64,000 bases of DNA from Flavobacterium shii (lineage in GTDB: Bacteria; Bacteroidota; Bacteroidia; Flavobacteriales; Flavobacteriaceae), in the NCBI RefSeq assembly GCF_025847235.1, contig NZ_JAOZEW010000006.1, forward strand, positions 1 through 64,000, in the 5' to 3' direction. Made by a program: the position numbers and the translations under genes. This document shows positions 51,072 to 60,731 of the stretch, in pieces. The first letter of the stretch is position 1; every line of letters starts with the position of its first letter. Under the pieces are notes generated by a model. The model saw only the letters and a program-made list of their open reading frames with translations, had not been told where the DNA came from and did no database searches.

Positions 51072-52985
51072 ATGATTATAGAAAGTATAAATTTTAGAGA
51101 AGCAGGAAAGTTTGAAGAAACCCGTTTTGAGAAGATTCACAACGTTATTTTCGAGTCGTCTCAGGAAGCTTCAATATTAGTAGCGCAAGAAATAGCAAAC
51201 ATAATTCAGAGAAAAGGAGAACTAAATGAACTTTGTGTTTTAGGATTAGCAACAGGATCTTCACCAATAAAAGTTTATGAAGAACTGGTTCGATTGCATA
51301 AAGAAGAAGGTTTAAGCTTTGCCAATGTAGTAACTTTTAATCTGGATGAGTATTATCCTATGGATAAGAACAATATCCAGAGTTATTATCATTTTATGTA
51401 TGAGCATCTTTTTAATCATGTGGATATTCTTCCGGGAAATATTAATATTCCGGATGGAAAAATAAGTAATGAGGAATTACAACAGTATTGCATCGATTAT
51501 GAAATGAAGATTAAAGCCTATGGAGGATTAGATTTTCAGTTATTAGGTATTGGGAGAACGGGACATATAGGATTTAATGAACCGGGATCTCATGTTAATT
51601 CAGGAACAAGAAGCATTACGCTTGATCACTTAACTCGTGTGGATGCTGCATCTTCATTTTTGGGAATAGATAATGTACCCAGAAAAGCAATTACAATGGG
51701 TATTGGGACAGTAAAAAGAGCCAAAAGAATTGTACTTCTGGGATGGGGAATTAGCAAAGCAGGAATCATAAAAGGAACGATAGAAGGAGAGATTTCTTCT
51801 CGAGTGCCGGCAACCTATTTGCAGGAGCATAATAATACAACATTTGTTTTGGATACCGAAGCTTCATCGGAGTTAACCAGAGTAAAGACTCCGTGGTTGG
51901 TTAAATCGGTTATATGGACAGAAGAATTAAAACTTAAAGCTGTAGCATGGTTAAGTGAATTAACGCAAAAACCTTTTCTTAAGCTTACCGATAAAGATTA
52001 TAACGACAATGGGATGGCTAGTCTTTTAACCGAAGAAGGAACGGCGTATGATTTAAACATTAAGATGTTTAATAAAATGCAACAAACCATTACGGGCTGG
52101 CCAGGAGGAAAACCCAATGCCGATGATACCTACAGACCAGAGCGTGCAACTCCGGAGAGAAAGAGAATTATTATTTTTAGTCCGCATCCTGATGACGATG
52201 TTATCTCGATGGGAGGAACTTTTGACAGATTGGTAGAGCAGGGGCATGATGTGCATATTGCCTACCAAACATCGGGAAATATTGCTGTCTCGAATGAAGA
52301 AGCTTTAAAGTTTGCCGAAATTTCGAAGGCATTAAATGCTAATTCCAGCGAATCGGAAAGTATTATAAACTTTTTAAAGAGCAAAAAAGATAATGATATT
52401 GATTTACTCGAAGTAAGAAAATTAAAAGGATTAATTAGAAGAAGTGAATCATTGGGAGCGACCAGATATTTAGGTTTGCCAGACTCGAATGTTAATTTTT
52501 TAGACCTTCCATTTTATGAAACCGGTACTGTGAAGAAAAATAATCTTTCGGAAGCAGATATAGATATTATGAGTGCTATGATTGAAAGGATAAAACCGCA
52601 TCAAATTTATGCAGCAGGAGATCTGGCAGATCCACACGGGACACATAAAGTTTGTTTGGATAGCTTATTTGAAGCTTTAAAAAGAGTAAAACATAATAGT
52701 TATATGGATGATTGTTGGGTATGGTTGTATCGTGGCGCCTGGCACGAATGGGAATCTTATCAAATAGAGATGGCTGTTCCTATGAGTCCGGATCAGGTTC
52801 TTAAAAAACGTCATGCTATTTTTTATCATCAATCCCAAAAAGATGGAGTTATGTTTCAAGGAGATGATAACAGAGAGTTTTGGGTACGTGTTGAAGATAG
52901 AAACAGATTAACAGCAGAAAAATACCATGCTTTGGGACTAGCCGATTATTCGGCTATTGAGGCATTTAAACGCTATTATTTCTAG
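51072..52985 (+). CDS. nagB: Glucosamine-6-phosphate deaminase fused to a PIG-L-type domain
   Basis: The 637-aa cytosolic protein starts with a NagB domain (about 15-275): LGLATGSSPIKVYEELV is the phosphate loop, FNLDEYYPMD (about 91-100) carries the catalytic Asp, and GIGRTGHIGFNEPGS (about 158-172) the active-site lid. It converts glucosamine 6-phosphate to fructose 6-phosphate and ammonia. The second half (about 350-637) is a PIG-L/LmbE-like domain with FSPHPDDDVISMGGTFDRL (about 374-392) and LADPHGTHKVCLDSLFEAL; the metal-site HPDD is intact. This fusion is typical for Bacteroidota. It fits use of GlcNAc released by the neighbouring glycosidases, followed by a strong terminator. Confidence 0.93.
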   Translation: MIIESINFREAGKFEETRFEKIHNVIFESSQEASILVAQEIANIIQRKGELNELCVLGLATGSSPIKVYEELVRLHKEEGLSFANVVTFNLDEYYPMDKNNIQSYYHFMYEHLFNHVDILPGNINIPDGKISNEELQQYCIDYEMKIKAYGGLDFQLLGIGRTGHIGFNEPGSHVNSGTRSITLDHLTRVDAASSFLGIDNVPRKAITMGIGTVKRAKRIVLLGWGISKAGIIKGTIEGEISSRVPATYLQEHNNTTFVLDTEASSELTRVKTPWLVKSVIWTEELKLKAVAWLSELTQKPFLKLTDKDYNDNGMASLLTEEGTAYDLNIKMFNKMQQTITGWPGGKPNADDTYRPERATPERKRIIIFSPHPDDDVISMGGTFDRLVEQGHDVHIAYQTSGNIAVSNEEALKFAEISKALNANSSESESIINFLKSKKDNDIDLLEVRKLKGLIRRSESLGATRYLGLPDSNVNFLDLPFYETGTVKKNNLSEADIDIMSAMIERIKPHQIYAAGDLADPHGTHKVCLDSLFEALKRVKHNSYMDDCWVWLYRGAWHEWESYQIEMAVPMSPDQVLKKRHAIFYHQSQKDGVMFQGDDNREFWVRVEDRNRLTAEKYHALGLADYSAIEAFKRYYF

Positions 52986-53042
52986 TTATAGTATAAATAA
53001 ATTATTTCATGTAATTTATTTTGGTTAGTTACCTGTTTGTCG

Positions 53043-53076
53043 AAAATGCAATCATTTATGGTTGCATTTTTTTTTT
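53043..53076 (+). terminator. Terminator after the NagB fusion gene
   Basis: AAAATGCAA (53043-53051) pairs with TTGCATTTT (53062-53070), with inner pairing CAT/ATG, and is followed by T residues to 53076. Confidence 0.88.
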
Positions 53077-53219
53077 GTTATATCTTGATTTTACAACAAA
53101 CACAGCAAAGACTTTACACGAGTACAAAGTTTAAGTTTAGTTACCCTCCTGAGCAGAGTCGAAGGATTGCAAAGTAGCTCATCGAACAAAGGCCATTTAT
53201 TTCTCTCAGACGAAAGTCG

Positions 53220-53933
53220 TTAAACAGCCGAATTTAAAATTCTTTGTTTAACGTAATCTATATAAGATCTTCCGATTACATATCTCAAACCTTCAATTTC
53301 GATACTATTTCCTTCTACAGCATCGATTTTATCAATGGCTATAGTATATGATCGGTGTATTCTTAAAAAATTTCTTTCGGGTAATAAATCTGTAAAGTCA
53401 GATAGTGTGCTATGGATTATGTATTTGCCTGTTAGCGTATTTATCTTTAAGTAATCCTTTAAACTTTCGATAACCAAAATTTCATTAAAGAAAATCTTTT
53501 TCATTCTCTTTTTATCAATTTTGACAAAAATAAAAGCACTTTCAACACTATTTTCCATCGGAATAGAATTGGTGTTTTTAAGTCTTTTGGTAATCTTATT
53601 TAGTGTTTTCATTAACCTCGGAAACTCGATAGGTTTTACCAGATAATCCAGAACGTCCAATTCATAGGTTTCTATTGCAAATTGGCTATATGCAGTCGTG
53701 ATTACAAGCAAAGGCGGATTCTCTAAGCTTTTTATAAAATTTATACCGTCCATGACAGGCATATTGATGTCAAGGAAAATTACATCGATCTTATTGTTTT
53801 TTAAAAAATTTAAACCTTCTATTGAATTGCTAAACGTATTTACTAACACAAAATTTTCAACCTGCTCTAAGTAATTTTTAATAACATTAATAGCCAATGG
53901 CTCATCATCTATAATCAAACAATTTATTTTCAT
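53220..53933 (-). CDS. LytTR-family response regulator
   Basis: The 237-aa regulator has a receiver domain (1-120) with acceptor D55 in VIFLDINMPVMDG and K102-type lysine in DVLDYLVKPIEFPRL. A LytTR DNA-binding domain follows (about 135-235): ILVIESLKDYLKINTLTGKY and FLRIHRSYTIAIDKIDAVEG. It works with the sensor kinase encoded 61 bases upstream on the same strand. LytTR proteins bind paired direct repeats; I could not pick out a convincing pair in this window. Located between the fucosidase/NagB side and the mannosidase side of the glycan locus. Confidence 0.92.
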   Translation of the reverse strand: MKINCLIIDDEPLAINVIKNYLEQVENFVLVNTFSNSIEGLNFLKNNKIDVIFLDINMPVMDGINFIKSLENPPLLVITTAYSQFAIETYELDVLDYLVKPIEFPRLMKTLNKITKRLKNTNSIPMENSVESAFIFVKIDKKRMKKIFFNEILVIESLKDYLKINTLTGKYIIHSTLSDFTDLLPERNFLRIHRSYTIAIDKIDAVEGNSIEIEGLRYVIGRSYIDYVKQRILNSAV

Positions 53934-53994
53934 TTCTATTTATTATTTTAGAGAGAAATAATTTAGTTGCCATAATTAAAATATTTAAGTTTTG

Positions 53995-55053
53995 CTAAGT
54001 GACTTTAATTACAAGCTTTACGACAAAAATATTCTTTTTATTTAGAAATGAAAGCTTATAGTCATTTTTATTATAACCCAGTTCAAGTCTTTTTTTTACA
54101 TTCTCAATTCCTATCCCACTTGACTTGTTAAAATTGTCTTTATATACAGTAAATTCGGGTGTTGGGTTGGAAATATAGAAATGAAGGAAATCTCCTTTTA
54201 TTTTAAAACTAATATCAATTTTTACTTTTCCGGTGTTCTTATTAACGCCATGTTTAAATGCATTTTCAACAAAAGTTAGTAATATAATAGGACCAATTTC
54301 CTTATCGTGTATATCACCGCTAATGGACATATTTATCTCCAGACGATCATCATTTCTAATTCTTTCTAAATCCAGATAGTTTTGAATACATAGGATTTCG
54401 TTTTCCAGGGTTTGTCTTTTGCTTTTTGTCTCATATAACATATAGCGCATTAACTCAGAAAGTTTGAGAACAATCTTAGGCGTTTTGTTTGATTTTTCTA
54501 CAGATAACGAATAGATATTATTAAGCGTATTGAAGAAAAAATGTGGGGAAATTTGAGATTTTAAGAAAAGTAATTCTGTTTCCAACTGGGATTTTTCAAG
54601 ATCTGTTACTCTTTTTTGCTCTTTTAAGAAATCCAATGTAATCTTAATTGCAGTAACAAAAGTAATTACATAAAGCTCACCCATCATCATATCAATAGTA
54701 TAATTGAGGGATAATTTATTGATAGTTTCTGGTCCTTCTGGCCAAACATTATGGGTTATAAGAAAATAAGTAAGATAAAATTTTATAACAACCATAATAA
54801 ATAGAGCCGATAAAATAGAAAGAATATAGAGTACATATTTTTTTCGGTAAACTAAATAAGGCATTAGAACAAGAATATTCAAATAGCATAATGACATGTG
54901 AATAGGAAAGCCTAATAAATTCGTTTTTAGCGAATATATATAATCATTAAAATAGCTTCCCCATCGAAAGGTGTTGAATAAAAAATAAGTCAACCAAAAA
55001 ATAACGTGGTAGTGGAGTGGTATTCGGTATAATTTTCCAGAATTTAAAATCAT
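53995..55053 (-). CDS. LytS-type sensor histidine kinase
   Basis: From ATG 55053 (MILNSGKLYR) the protein is 352 aa, with four membrane helices in the first 150 residues, a short coiled coil, the His_kinase motif SQISPHFFFNTLNNIYSL (acceptor H171) and an ATPase domain with LLTFVENAFKHGV and SSGIGIENVKKRLEL. An ATG at 55137 would add 28 polar residues, but a minus-strand TAAATTTG box (55135-55142) overlaps that codon, so the mRNA probably starts downstream of it. It is divergent from the GH92 gene and pairs with the LytTR regulator. The signal is unknown, probably linked to glycan use. Confidence 0.85.
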   Translation of the reverse strand: MILNSGKLYRIPLHYHVIFWLTYFLFNTFRWGSYFNDYIYSLKTNLLGFPIHMSLCYLNILVLMPYLVYRKKYVLYILSILSALFIMVVIKFYLTYFLITHNVWPEGPETINKLSLNYTIDMMMGELYVITFVTAIKITLDFLKEQKRVTDLEKSQLETELLFLKSQISPHFFFNTLNNIYSLSVEKSNKTPKIVLKLSELMRYMLYETKSKRQTLENEILCIQNYLDLERIRNDDRLEINMSISGDIHDKEIGPIILLTFVENAFKHGVNKNTGKVKIDISFKIKGDFLHFYISNPTPEFTVYKDNFNKSSGIGIENVKKRLELGYNKNDYKLSFLNKKNIFVVKLVIKVT

Positions 55054-55175
55054 ATTATATCTTATGTTTTGTGAGTTTTTTTGATGTTTATCTAAGTTAA
55101 TGTGTTGTCCGTCTAAATTAGTTTTAATAAAAATCAAATTTATCTAAATTTAAAGTTAAATTAAGATTGTTTTAT

Positions 55176-57419
55176 ATGAAGAATTTCCCCCTGCTTGTTT
55201 TGTTTATAATTTTGGCTACTGGCTGTAAAATAAATGTAAACAAAAATAACCATAGAGAAACAGTTTTTGTTAATCATGTGGATCCATTTATAGGAACTGG
55301 CGGTCATGGGCATACATATCCGGGAGCAACTGTTCCTTTTGGGATGCTTCAGGTAAGTCCGGATAATGGTGTTACGAGCTGGGATTGGTGTTCTGGATAT
55401 CATTATTCCGATTCTATTGTGGCAGGTTTTAGCCATTTGCATTTAAGCGGAACAGGTATTGGAGATTTGGCAGATATATTGTTTATGCCAATAAATAAAA
55501 AAGTTGACTTAACTACAAAAGCAATCTCACGCGATCTACTTCCTTATAAATCATCTTATAGCCATGCTAATGAAAAAGCAAAACCGGGCTATTATCAGGT
55601 TTTTCTGGAAGATCCAAAAATAAATGTAGAATTAACTTCATCACAACGTACTGCTTTCCATAAATATACATTTGCCAAGAACGATAAACAATCTGTAGTT
55701 ATCGATCTTGGTTTTGCTATTAATTGGGATAAAGCCTTAAAAACAGGAATTACAATTGAAGATGAATATACTATAAGTGGCTATCGTTTTAGTACTGGCT
55801 GGGCCAAAAATCAAAAAGTTTTCTTTGTTGCAAAATTCTCAAAACCAATCTCAGAAAATACATTAACAGCAGATGGAAAATTAGTTGAAAGTAATGAAGC
55901 AGAAGGAGAAAAAACAGCAGCACAATTATTTTTTGAATCCAAAAGCAATGAGGAGTTATTTGTAAAAGTGGCTTTATCATCCGTAAGTGTAGCCAATGCC
56001 AAAGATAACTTAGATAATGAAAGTAGTAATTTCGAAAAAACTAAGTCACAAACAACAACAACCTGGGATGTAGCTTTGAGTAAGATTACTGTCGAAACAC
56101 CAATAGATTCTCTTAAAACAATATTTTATACAGCGATGTATCATGCGCAAATTGCTCCTGTAACTTATAGCGATAAAAACGGACAGTTTAGAAAAGAGAA
56201 TGATAGCATTGTTTCTGCAACAAATTATACTGCTTATTCTACTTTATCATTATGGGATACTTTTAGAGCCGAAAACCCTTTGCTAACCTTATTGGCTTCA
56301 GATAAGGCTTCGGATATTGTGAATTCTATGTTGGCCTATTACGAGACTAAAAGAATATTACCAGTCTGGACACTTTATGCCAATGAAACCAATACGATGA
56401 CCGGTTATCATTCGATTCCTGTAATTGTAGATGCCTACCAAAAAGGTATTAAAGGTTTTGATGCCGAGAAAGCATACAATGCCATGAAAACAACCATGAT
56501 GCAAGATGATCGCGGATTGAATCTGTATAAAAAATACGGCTATATTCCTTATAACTTATTAGACGAATCGGTTACAATTACTTTGGAATATGCTTATGAT
56601 GATTGGTGTGTGGCACAAATGGCCAAAGCTTTGGGGAAAGAAGCCGATTATAAATTTTTTCTTAATCGTTCCAAAGCCTATCAGTATTTATTTGATACGA
56701 AGACAGGATTTATGAGAGGAAAATCTGAAGATGGAAAATCATGGAACGAACCTTTTGATGCGAAACATTCTAATCATAGAGAACATACCGATTATACCGA
56801 AGGAAATGCTTGGCAGCACAGTTGGTTCGTACCACAAAATGTAGAAGATCTTATTTCGTTACACGGAAGCAATACCATTTTTACAGATCGATTGGAACAG
56901 TTGTTTACCGAAAGCTCGGAGATAACCGGAAATAATGTTTCTGCAGATATTTCAGGACTAATAGGGCAATATGCACATGGTAACGAGCCAAGTCATCATA
57001 TTGCTTATATGTTTAATCATGCAGGTAAACCATGGCGAACACAATATTGGGTGCGTCATATTCTGGATACACAATACAATACTACACCAAACGGATTAAG
57101 TGGTAATGAGGATTGCGGACAAATGTCGGCCTGGTACATATTTAGTTCCATGGGATTATATCCTATGAATCCTGCCTCGGGAGAATATGAAATAGGGAGC
57201 CCAATTTTTGAGAAAGCAACTATCAATCTTGAAGGCGGAAAAACCTTTGTAATCGAGGCTGAAAATGTATCAGACAAAAACTTTTACATCCAATCGGCAA
57301 CCCTTAATGGAGTTGCATTCGATAGAACAATACTAACACATAAACAAATTCTACAAGGAGGGATTTTACATTTTGTAATGGGATCCGAGCCTAATAAAAA
57401 CTGGGGTTTAACCAACTAA
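55176..57419 (+). CDS. GH92 alpha-mannosidase lipoprotein
   Basis: From ATG 55176 (MKNFPLLVLFIILATGC, lipobox Cys 17) the protein is 747 aa, lipid-anchored. GH92 enzymes remove alpha-1,2/1,3/1,4/1,6 mannose with inversion and calcium. Conserved parts: VDPFIGTGGHGHTYPGATVPFG (about 33-54), FSHLHLSGTGIGDLADI (about 86-102), WDTFRAENPLLTLL (about 360), HGNEPSHHIAYMFNHAGKPW (about 603-622) and GNEDCGQMSAWYIFSSMGLY (about 645-664), the catalytic acid region. A TTG three codons earlier is an unlikely start. The symporter follows after 31 bases. Together with GH130 and GH2 it suggests N-glycan mannose trimming. Confidence 0.92.
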   Translation: MKNFPLLVLFIILATGCKINVNKNNHRETVFVNHVDPFIGTGGHGHTYPGATVPFGMLQVSPDNGVTSWDWCSGYHYSDSIVAGFSHLHLSGTGIGDLADILFMPINKKVDLTTKAISRDLLPYKSSYSHANEKAKPGYYQVFLEDPKINVELTSSQRTAFHKYTFAKNDKQSVVIDLGFAINWDKALKTGITIEDEYTISGYRFSTGWAKNQKVFFVAKFSKPISENTLTADGKLVESNEAEGEKTAAQLFFESKSNEELFVKVALSSVSVANAKDNLDNESSNFEKTKSQTTTTWDVALSKITVETPIDSLKTIFYTAMYHAQIAPVTYSDKNGQFRKENDSIVSATNYTAYSTLSLWDTFRAENPLLTLLASDKASDIVNSMLAYYETKRILPVWTLYANETNTMTGYHSIPVIVDAYQKGIKGFDAEKAYNAMKTTMMQDDRGLNLYKKYGYIPYNLLDESVTITLEYAYDDWCVAQMAKALGKEADYKFFLNRSKAYQYLFDTKTGFMRGKSEDGKSWNEPFDAKHSNHREHTDYTEGNAWQHSWFVPQNVEDLISLHGSNTIFTDRLEQLFTESSEITGNNVSADISGLIGQYAHGNEPSHHIAYMFNHAGKPWRTQYWVRHILDTQYNTTPNGLSGNEDCGQMSAWYIFSSMGLYPMNPASGEYEIGSPIFEKATINLEGGKTFVIEAENVSDKNFYIQSATLNGVAFDRTILTHKQILQGGILHFVMGSEPNKNWGLTN

Positions 57420-57450
57420 TTAACTAACCAACAAATAAATATAAAATTTA

Positions 57451-59328
57451 ATGAATATCATTGACGTATCAATAATCGTAGCTTATATTCTACTATCTGT
57501 AAGTATAGGAATCTGGATTTCAAGGAAAGCAAAAAAAGGATTAGATGACTATTTTCTCGGAGGAAACTCCATTAAATGGTATTATTTAGGATTAAGCAAT
57601 GGATCGGGTATGTTTGATGTTTCCGGAACTTCCTGGATGATAGGGATATTATTTTTATACGGAGTAAAAAGCTTTATGTTTATGTGGCTTTGGCCGATCT
57701 GGAATCAAATTTTTGTCATGATGTTTCTGGCTGTTTGGATTCGAAAATCAAACATGATGACAGGTTCCGAATGGATTTTAACGCGTTTTGGTAGCGATAG
57801 AGCAGGGAAAGCATCCCATATTATAGTTGCTGTTTTTGCTATTATTTCTACAATAGGTTTTATTGCTTATTTCTTTGAAGGGATTGGCAAGTTTGTAACT
57901 ATAATTTTGCCTTGGGACTTATCGCTTTATATAGGGGATGTTTATTTGCTTAATTCCGAGCAGTCTTATGCTTTATTAATTATCTTTTTAACCACAATAT
58001 ATACCGTAAAAGGAGGGATGTTTTCGGTGGTTGCTACCGAAGTTGTACAATATTTAATCATGATTGTAGCAGGGGTACTTGTAGCAGGTTATGCATTTGT
58101 AAATTATACCGATATTCAAATAAATTCGGTAATTACCGAGGAATGGAAGAATGTATTTTTTGGATGGCAACTGGAAACACAATGGAGCGATAAATTTCAA
58201 ACCTTTAATAATCTAATAGATTCGGAGGGATATAAAATGTTTGGTGCATTTATAGGAATGACTTTATTCAAAGGGTTTTTTGCAAGTATAGCTGGACCAA
58301 CACCAAGTTATGATTTACAGCGAATCCTTTCGACAAAATCGGTTAAAGAAGCAGCTTATATGAGTGGCTTTACCAATCTGATCTTGTTTATTCCAAGGTA
58401 TTTATTAATTGCAGGAATCGTAGTAATTGCATTGGTGAATTTAGCACCAGTATTAAATGCTAATCCTAATTTAAGCGGAGCCGATTTGGAGTTATTAATG
58501 CCTCAAGTAATTAGTTTATATATTCCTGTAGGTATTAAGGGAGTTTTATTGGCAGGTTTACTGGCTGCATTTATGTCTGGATTTTCGGCATTTGTAAATG
58601 CAGGACCAGCATATATTGTAAATGATATTTATAAGAAATATTTTAAACCAAGTGAAACAAATGAGCATTATATAAAAGCGAGTCAGATTGCTTCTTTTAT
58701 GGTTGTAGGTTTAGGCGTTTTTATGGGATTTTTTGCAGATTCAATTAGTTCCTTGACCTTATGGATTACCAGCGCATTATATGGTGGTTATGTTGCAGCC
58801 AATTTTTTAAAGTGGATTTGGTGGCGTTTTAATGGTTGGGGGTATTTCTGGGGAATGTTCTCTGGATTATTAATCGCCTCTTTTCAATTTATTTTAGATC
58901 AAAACAAAGGAAACTTTACACACGGAACATTACTGTATGATTTATCAGAAATGAAGGCTATATATTTATTTCCAATTATATTTTCTTTTTCAATTATAGG
59001 GTGTCTTTTGGGAACTTTCTTAAGCAAACCTACAGATATCGAAGTATTAAAATCTTTTTACACCAATGTAAGACCTTGGGGTTGGTGGAAACCGGTTTAC
59101 AAATTATTAAAAGTAGAAGATCAGACTTTCGAAAAAAATAAGGATTTTGGAAAAGATATGCTTAATTGTCTTATCGGAATCGTTTGGCAATCGAGTATGA
59201 TTTTGCTCCCGATTTATTTTATCATTAGAGATTATCCAAAAGCATTGGTTGCATTAGTGCTGTTTATAGTGACTTCGACAATATTAAAATTTACATGGTT
59301 GGATAAAGTTCGAAGATTACCAGATTGA
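57451..59328 (+). CDS. Sodium:solute symporter (SSS family)
   Basis: The 625-aa inner-membrane transporter has about 14 hydrophobic helices. SIGIWISRKAKKGLDDYFLGG (about 18-38) is the typical first-helix/loop-1 signature and GMFSVVATEVVQYLIMI (about 189-205) resembles the SSS signature region; FMSGFSAFVNAGPAYIVNDIY (about 373-393) is the conserved helix 8 site where sodium-binding Ser residues lie. It probably imports a monosaccharide, such as mannose or GlcNAc, released by neighbouring enzymes. It follows GH92 by 31 bases and is probably in the same operon. Confidence 0.9.
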   Translation: MNIIDVSIIVAYILLSVSIGIWISRKAKKGLDDYFLGGNSIKWYYLGLSNGSGMFDVSGTSWMIGILFLYGVKSFMFMWLWPIWNQIFVMMFLAVWIRKSNMMTGSEWILTRFGSDRAGKASHIIVAVFAIISTIGFIAYFFEGIGKFVTIILPWDLSLYIGDVYLLNSEQSYALLIIFLTTIYTVKGGMFSVVATEVVQYLIMIVAGVLVAGYAFVNYTDIQINSVITEEWKNVFFGWQLETQWSDKFQTFNNLIDSEGYKMFGAFIGMTLFKGFFASIAGPTPSYDLQRILSTKSVKEAAYMSGFTNLILFIPRYLLIAGIVVIALVNLAPVLNANPNLSGADLELLMPQVISLYIPVGIKGVLLAGLLAAFMSGFSAFVNAGPAYIVNDIYKKYFKPSETNEHYIKASQIASFMVVGLGVFMGFFADSISSLTLWITSALYGGYVAANFLKWIWWRFNGWGYFWGMFSGLLIASFQFILDQNKGNFTHGTLLYDLSEMKAIYLFPIIFSFSIIGCLLGTFLSKPTDIEVLKSFYTNVRPWGWWKPVYKLLKVEDQTFEKNKDFGKDMLNCLIGIVWQSSMILLPIYFIIRDYPKALVALVLFIVTSTILKFTWLDKVRRLPD

Positions 59329-59758
59329 TACACAGAATATTTTTATCAGAATACCACAAGTTTATTGAAGGAACCCCGGGTGTAATTATTAGAATTTAGT
59401 TGCACCCCAAAGGGGTAAAAAAAAGTAAGTTATGTAATAGTTAGCAGTATCGGTTATTAGTACCAGTTTATGCTAGCGGAAGTTCTATGTCATTGAGTTA
59501 AGAGATTTTATATTGAAGATCAACGATTACTGATTTTACGAGGTGTTATACATCTGAAATCAAAAATCGTTAGTCAAAAATCTTAAATCATTTTTAAATT
59601 ATTCCTTAACATATTGGCATTGAGCAATCGTCCCGCTCGTTTTTGGTAGTAAGGATAAGTTTAATAGTTAGCAGCAACAGTAGCTTTGTTAAAGTTCGAA
59701 ATTTTTACAAAGCTTTAGAAGAAATAAAAATAAAACAAAAACAAAAAAACATAAAAAG
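59329..59758. other. 430-base region between the symporter and GH130 genes
   Basis: No gene is seen. A compact hairpin ACCCC-AAA-GGGGT (59404-59416) lies after the symporter, without a T-run on the plus strand. TAGCTTTG (59691-59698) is a -7 box for the GH130 operon and overlaps an 8-base inverted repeat (AGCTTTGT, 59692-59699, with ACAAAGCT, 59707-59714) that could be an operator or leader hairpin. No TTG is found at the usual distance, suggesting activation by a regulator. Confidence 0.5.
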
Positions 59759-60724
59759 ATGAGTACAATTCCTTGGCAAGACAGACCCGAAAACAGCAAT
59801 GATGTAATGTGGAGATATTCGAATAATCCCATTATAGACCGATATGCTATACCATCATCAAACAGTATTTTTAACAGTGCAGTTGTTCCTTTTGGGGATG
59901 GATTTGCTGGTGTTTTTAGATGTGATAATAAAGCGGTACAAATGAACATTTTTGCCGGTTTTAGTAAAAACGGTATCGATTGGGATATCAATCACGAACC
60001 TATTGAAATGAAAGCCGGCAATACCGAAATGATCGAATCGGCTTATAAATATGACCCTCGCGTTGTTTTTATCGAGGATCGTTACTGGATTACATGGTGT
60101 AATGGATACAACGGACCTACAATCGGGATTGGTTATACATTCGACTTTAAAGAATTTTTTCAGTGCGAAAATGCCTTTTTACCTTTTAACCGAAATGGAG
60201 TTTTGTTTCCACAAAAAATAAACGGTAAATACGCGATGTTAAGTCGTCCGAGTGATAATGGGCATACACCATTTGGAGATATTTGGATTAGCTACAGTCC
60301 GGATATGAAATATTGGGGGGAACACCGTTTAGTCATGAAACCAACACCATTTGAAGATAGTGCCTGGCAATGTACCAAAGTGGGTGCAGGACCAATCCCG
60401 ATTCTTACAGATGAAGGTTGGTTAATGCTGTATCATGGAGTTATTAATACCTGCAACGGATTTCGTTATGCAATGGGAGCAGCTCTTTTGGAAGAAGATG
60501 CACCAGAGAATGTAAAATATAGAACACAACCTTATTTATTAGGGCCTGCTGAGCTTTATGAGCAGGTAGGAGATGTGGCCAATGTTGTTTTTCCATGTGC
60601 AGCTTTACACGATATAGAGGAAGACAAACTTGCCGTTTATTATGGTGCAGCCGATACTGTTGTGGCGATAGCATTTGGTAAATTAAGTGAAGTTATTAAG
60701 TTTACAAAAGATAATAGTTTATAG
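59759..60724 (+). CDS. GH130 mannoside phosphorylase-like enzyme
   Basis: The 321-aa protein is a five-bladed propeller enzyme without a signal peptide, so it acts in the cytosol. Motifs: [20 protein letters not shown] (about 22-41), [20 protein letters not shown] (about 98-117) with the catalytic Asp, and [20 protein letters not shown] with YHGV (about 201-225). It looks like the GH130_2 group, which splits beta-1,4-mannosyl-GlcNAc or mannooligosaccharides with phosphate to give mannose 1-phosphate. That fits processing of the N-glycan core. It is first in an operon with a CBM9-like, a GHL10-like and a GH2 gene; the next start is 7 bases after its stop. Confidence 0.9.
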   Translation: MSTIPWQDRPENSNDVMWRYSNNPIIDRYAIPSSNSIFNSAVVPFGDGFAGVFRCDNKAVQMNIFAGFSKNGIDWDINHEPIEMKAGNTEMIESAYKYDPRVVFIEDRYWITWCNGYNGPTIGIGYTFDFKEFFQCENAFLPFNRNGVLFPQKINGKYAMLSRPSDNGHTPFGDIWISYSPDMKYWGEHRLVMKPTPFEDSAWQCTKVGAGPIPILTDEGWLMLYHGVINTCNGFRYAMGAALLEEDAPENVKYRTQPYLLGPAELYEQVGDVANVVFPCAALHDIEEDKLAVYYGAADTVVAIAFGKLSEVIKFTKDNSL

Positions 60725-60731
60725 AAAAAGG

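Noticed and set aside
59404..59416. ACCCC-AAA-GGGGT as terminator of the symporter gene.
   Set aside because: No T-run follows on the plus strand; a structure may form but termination is not supported.
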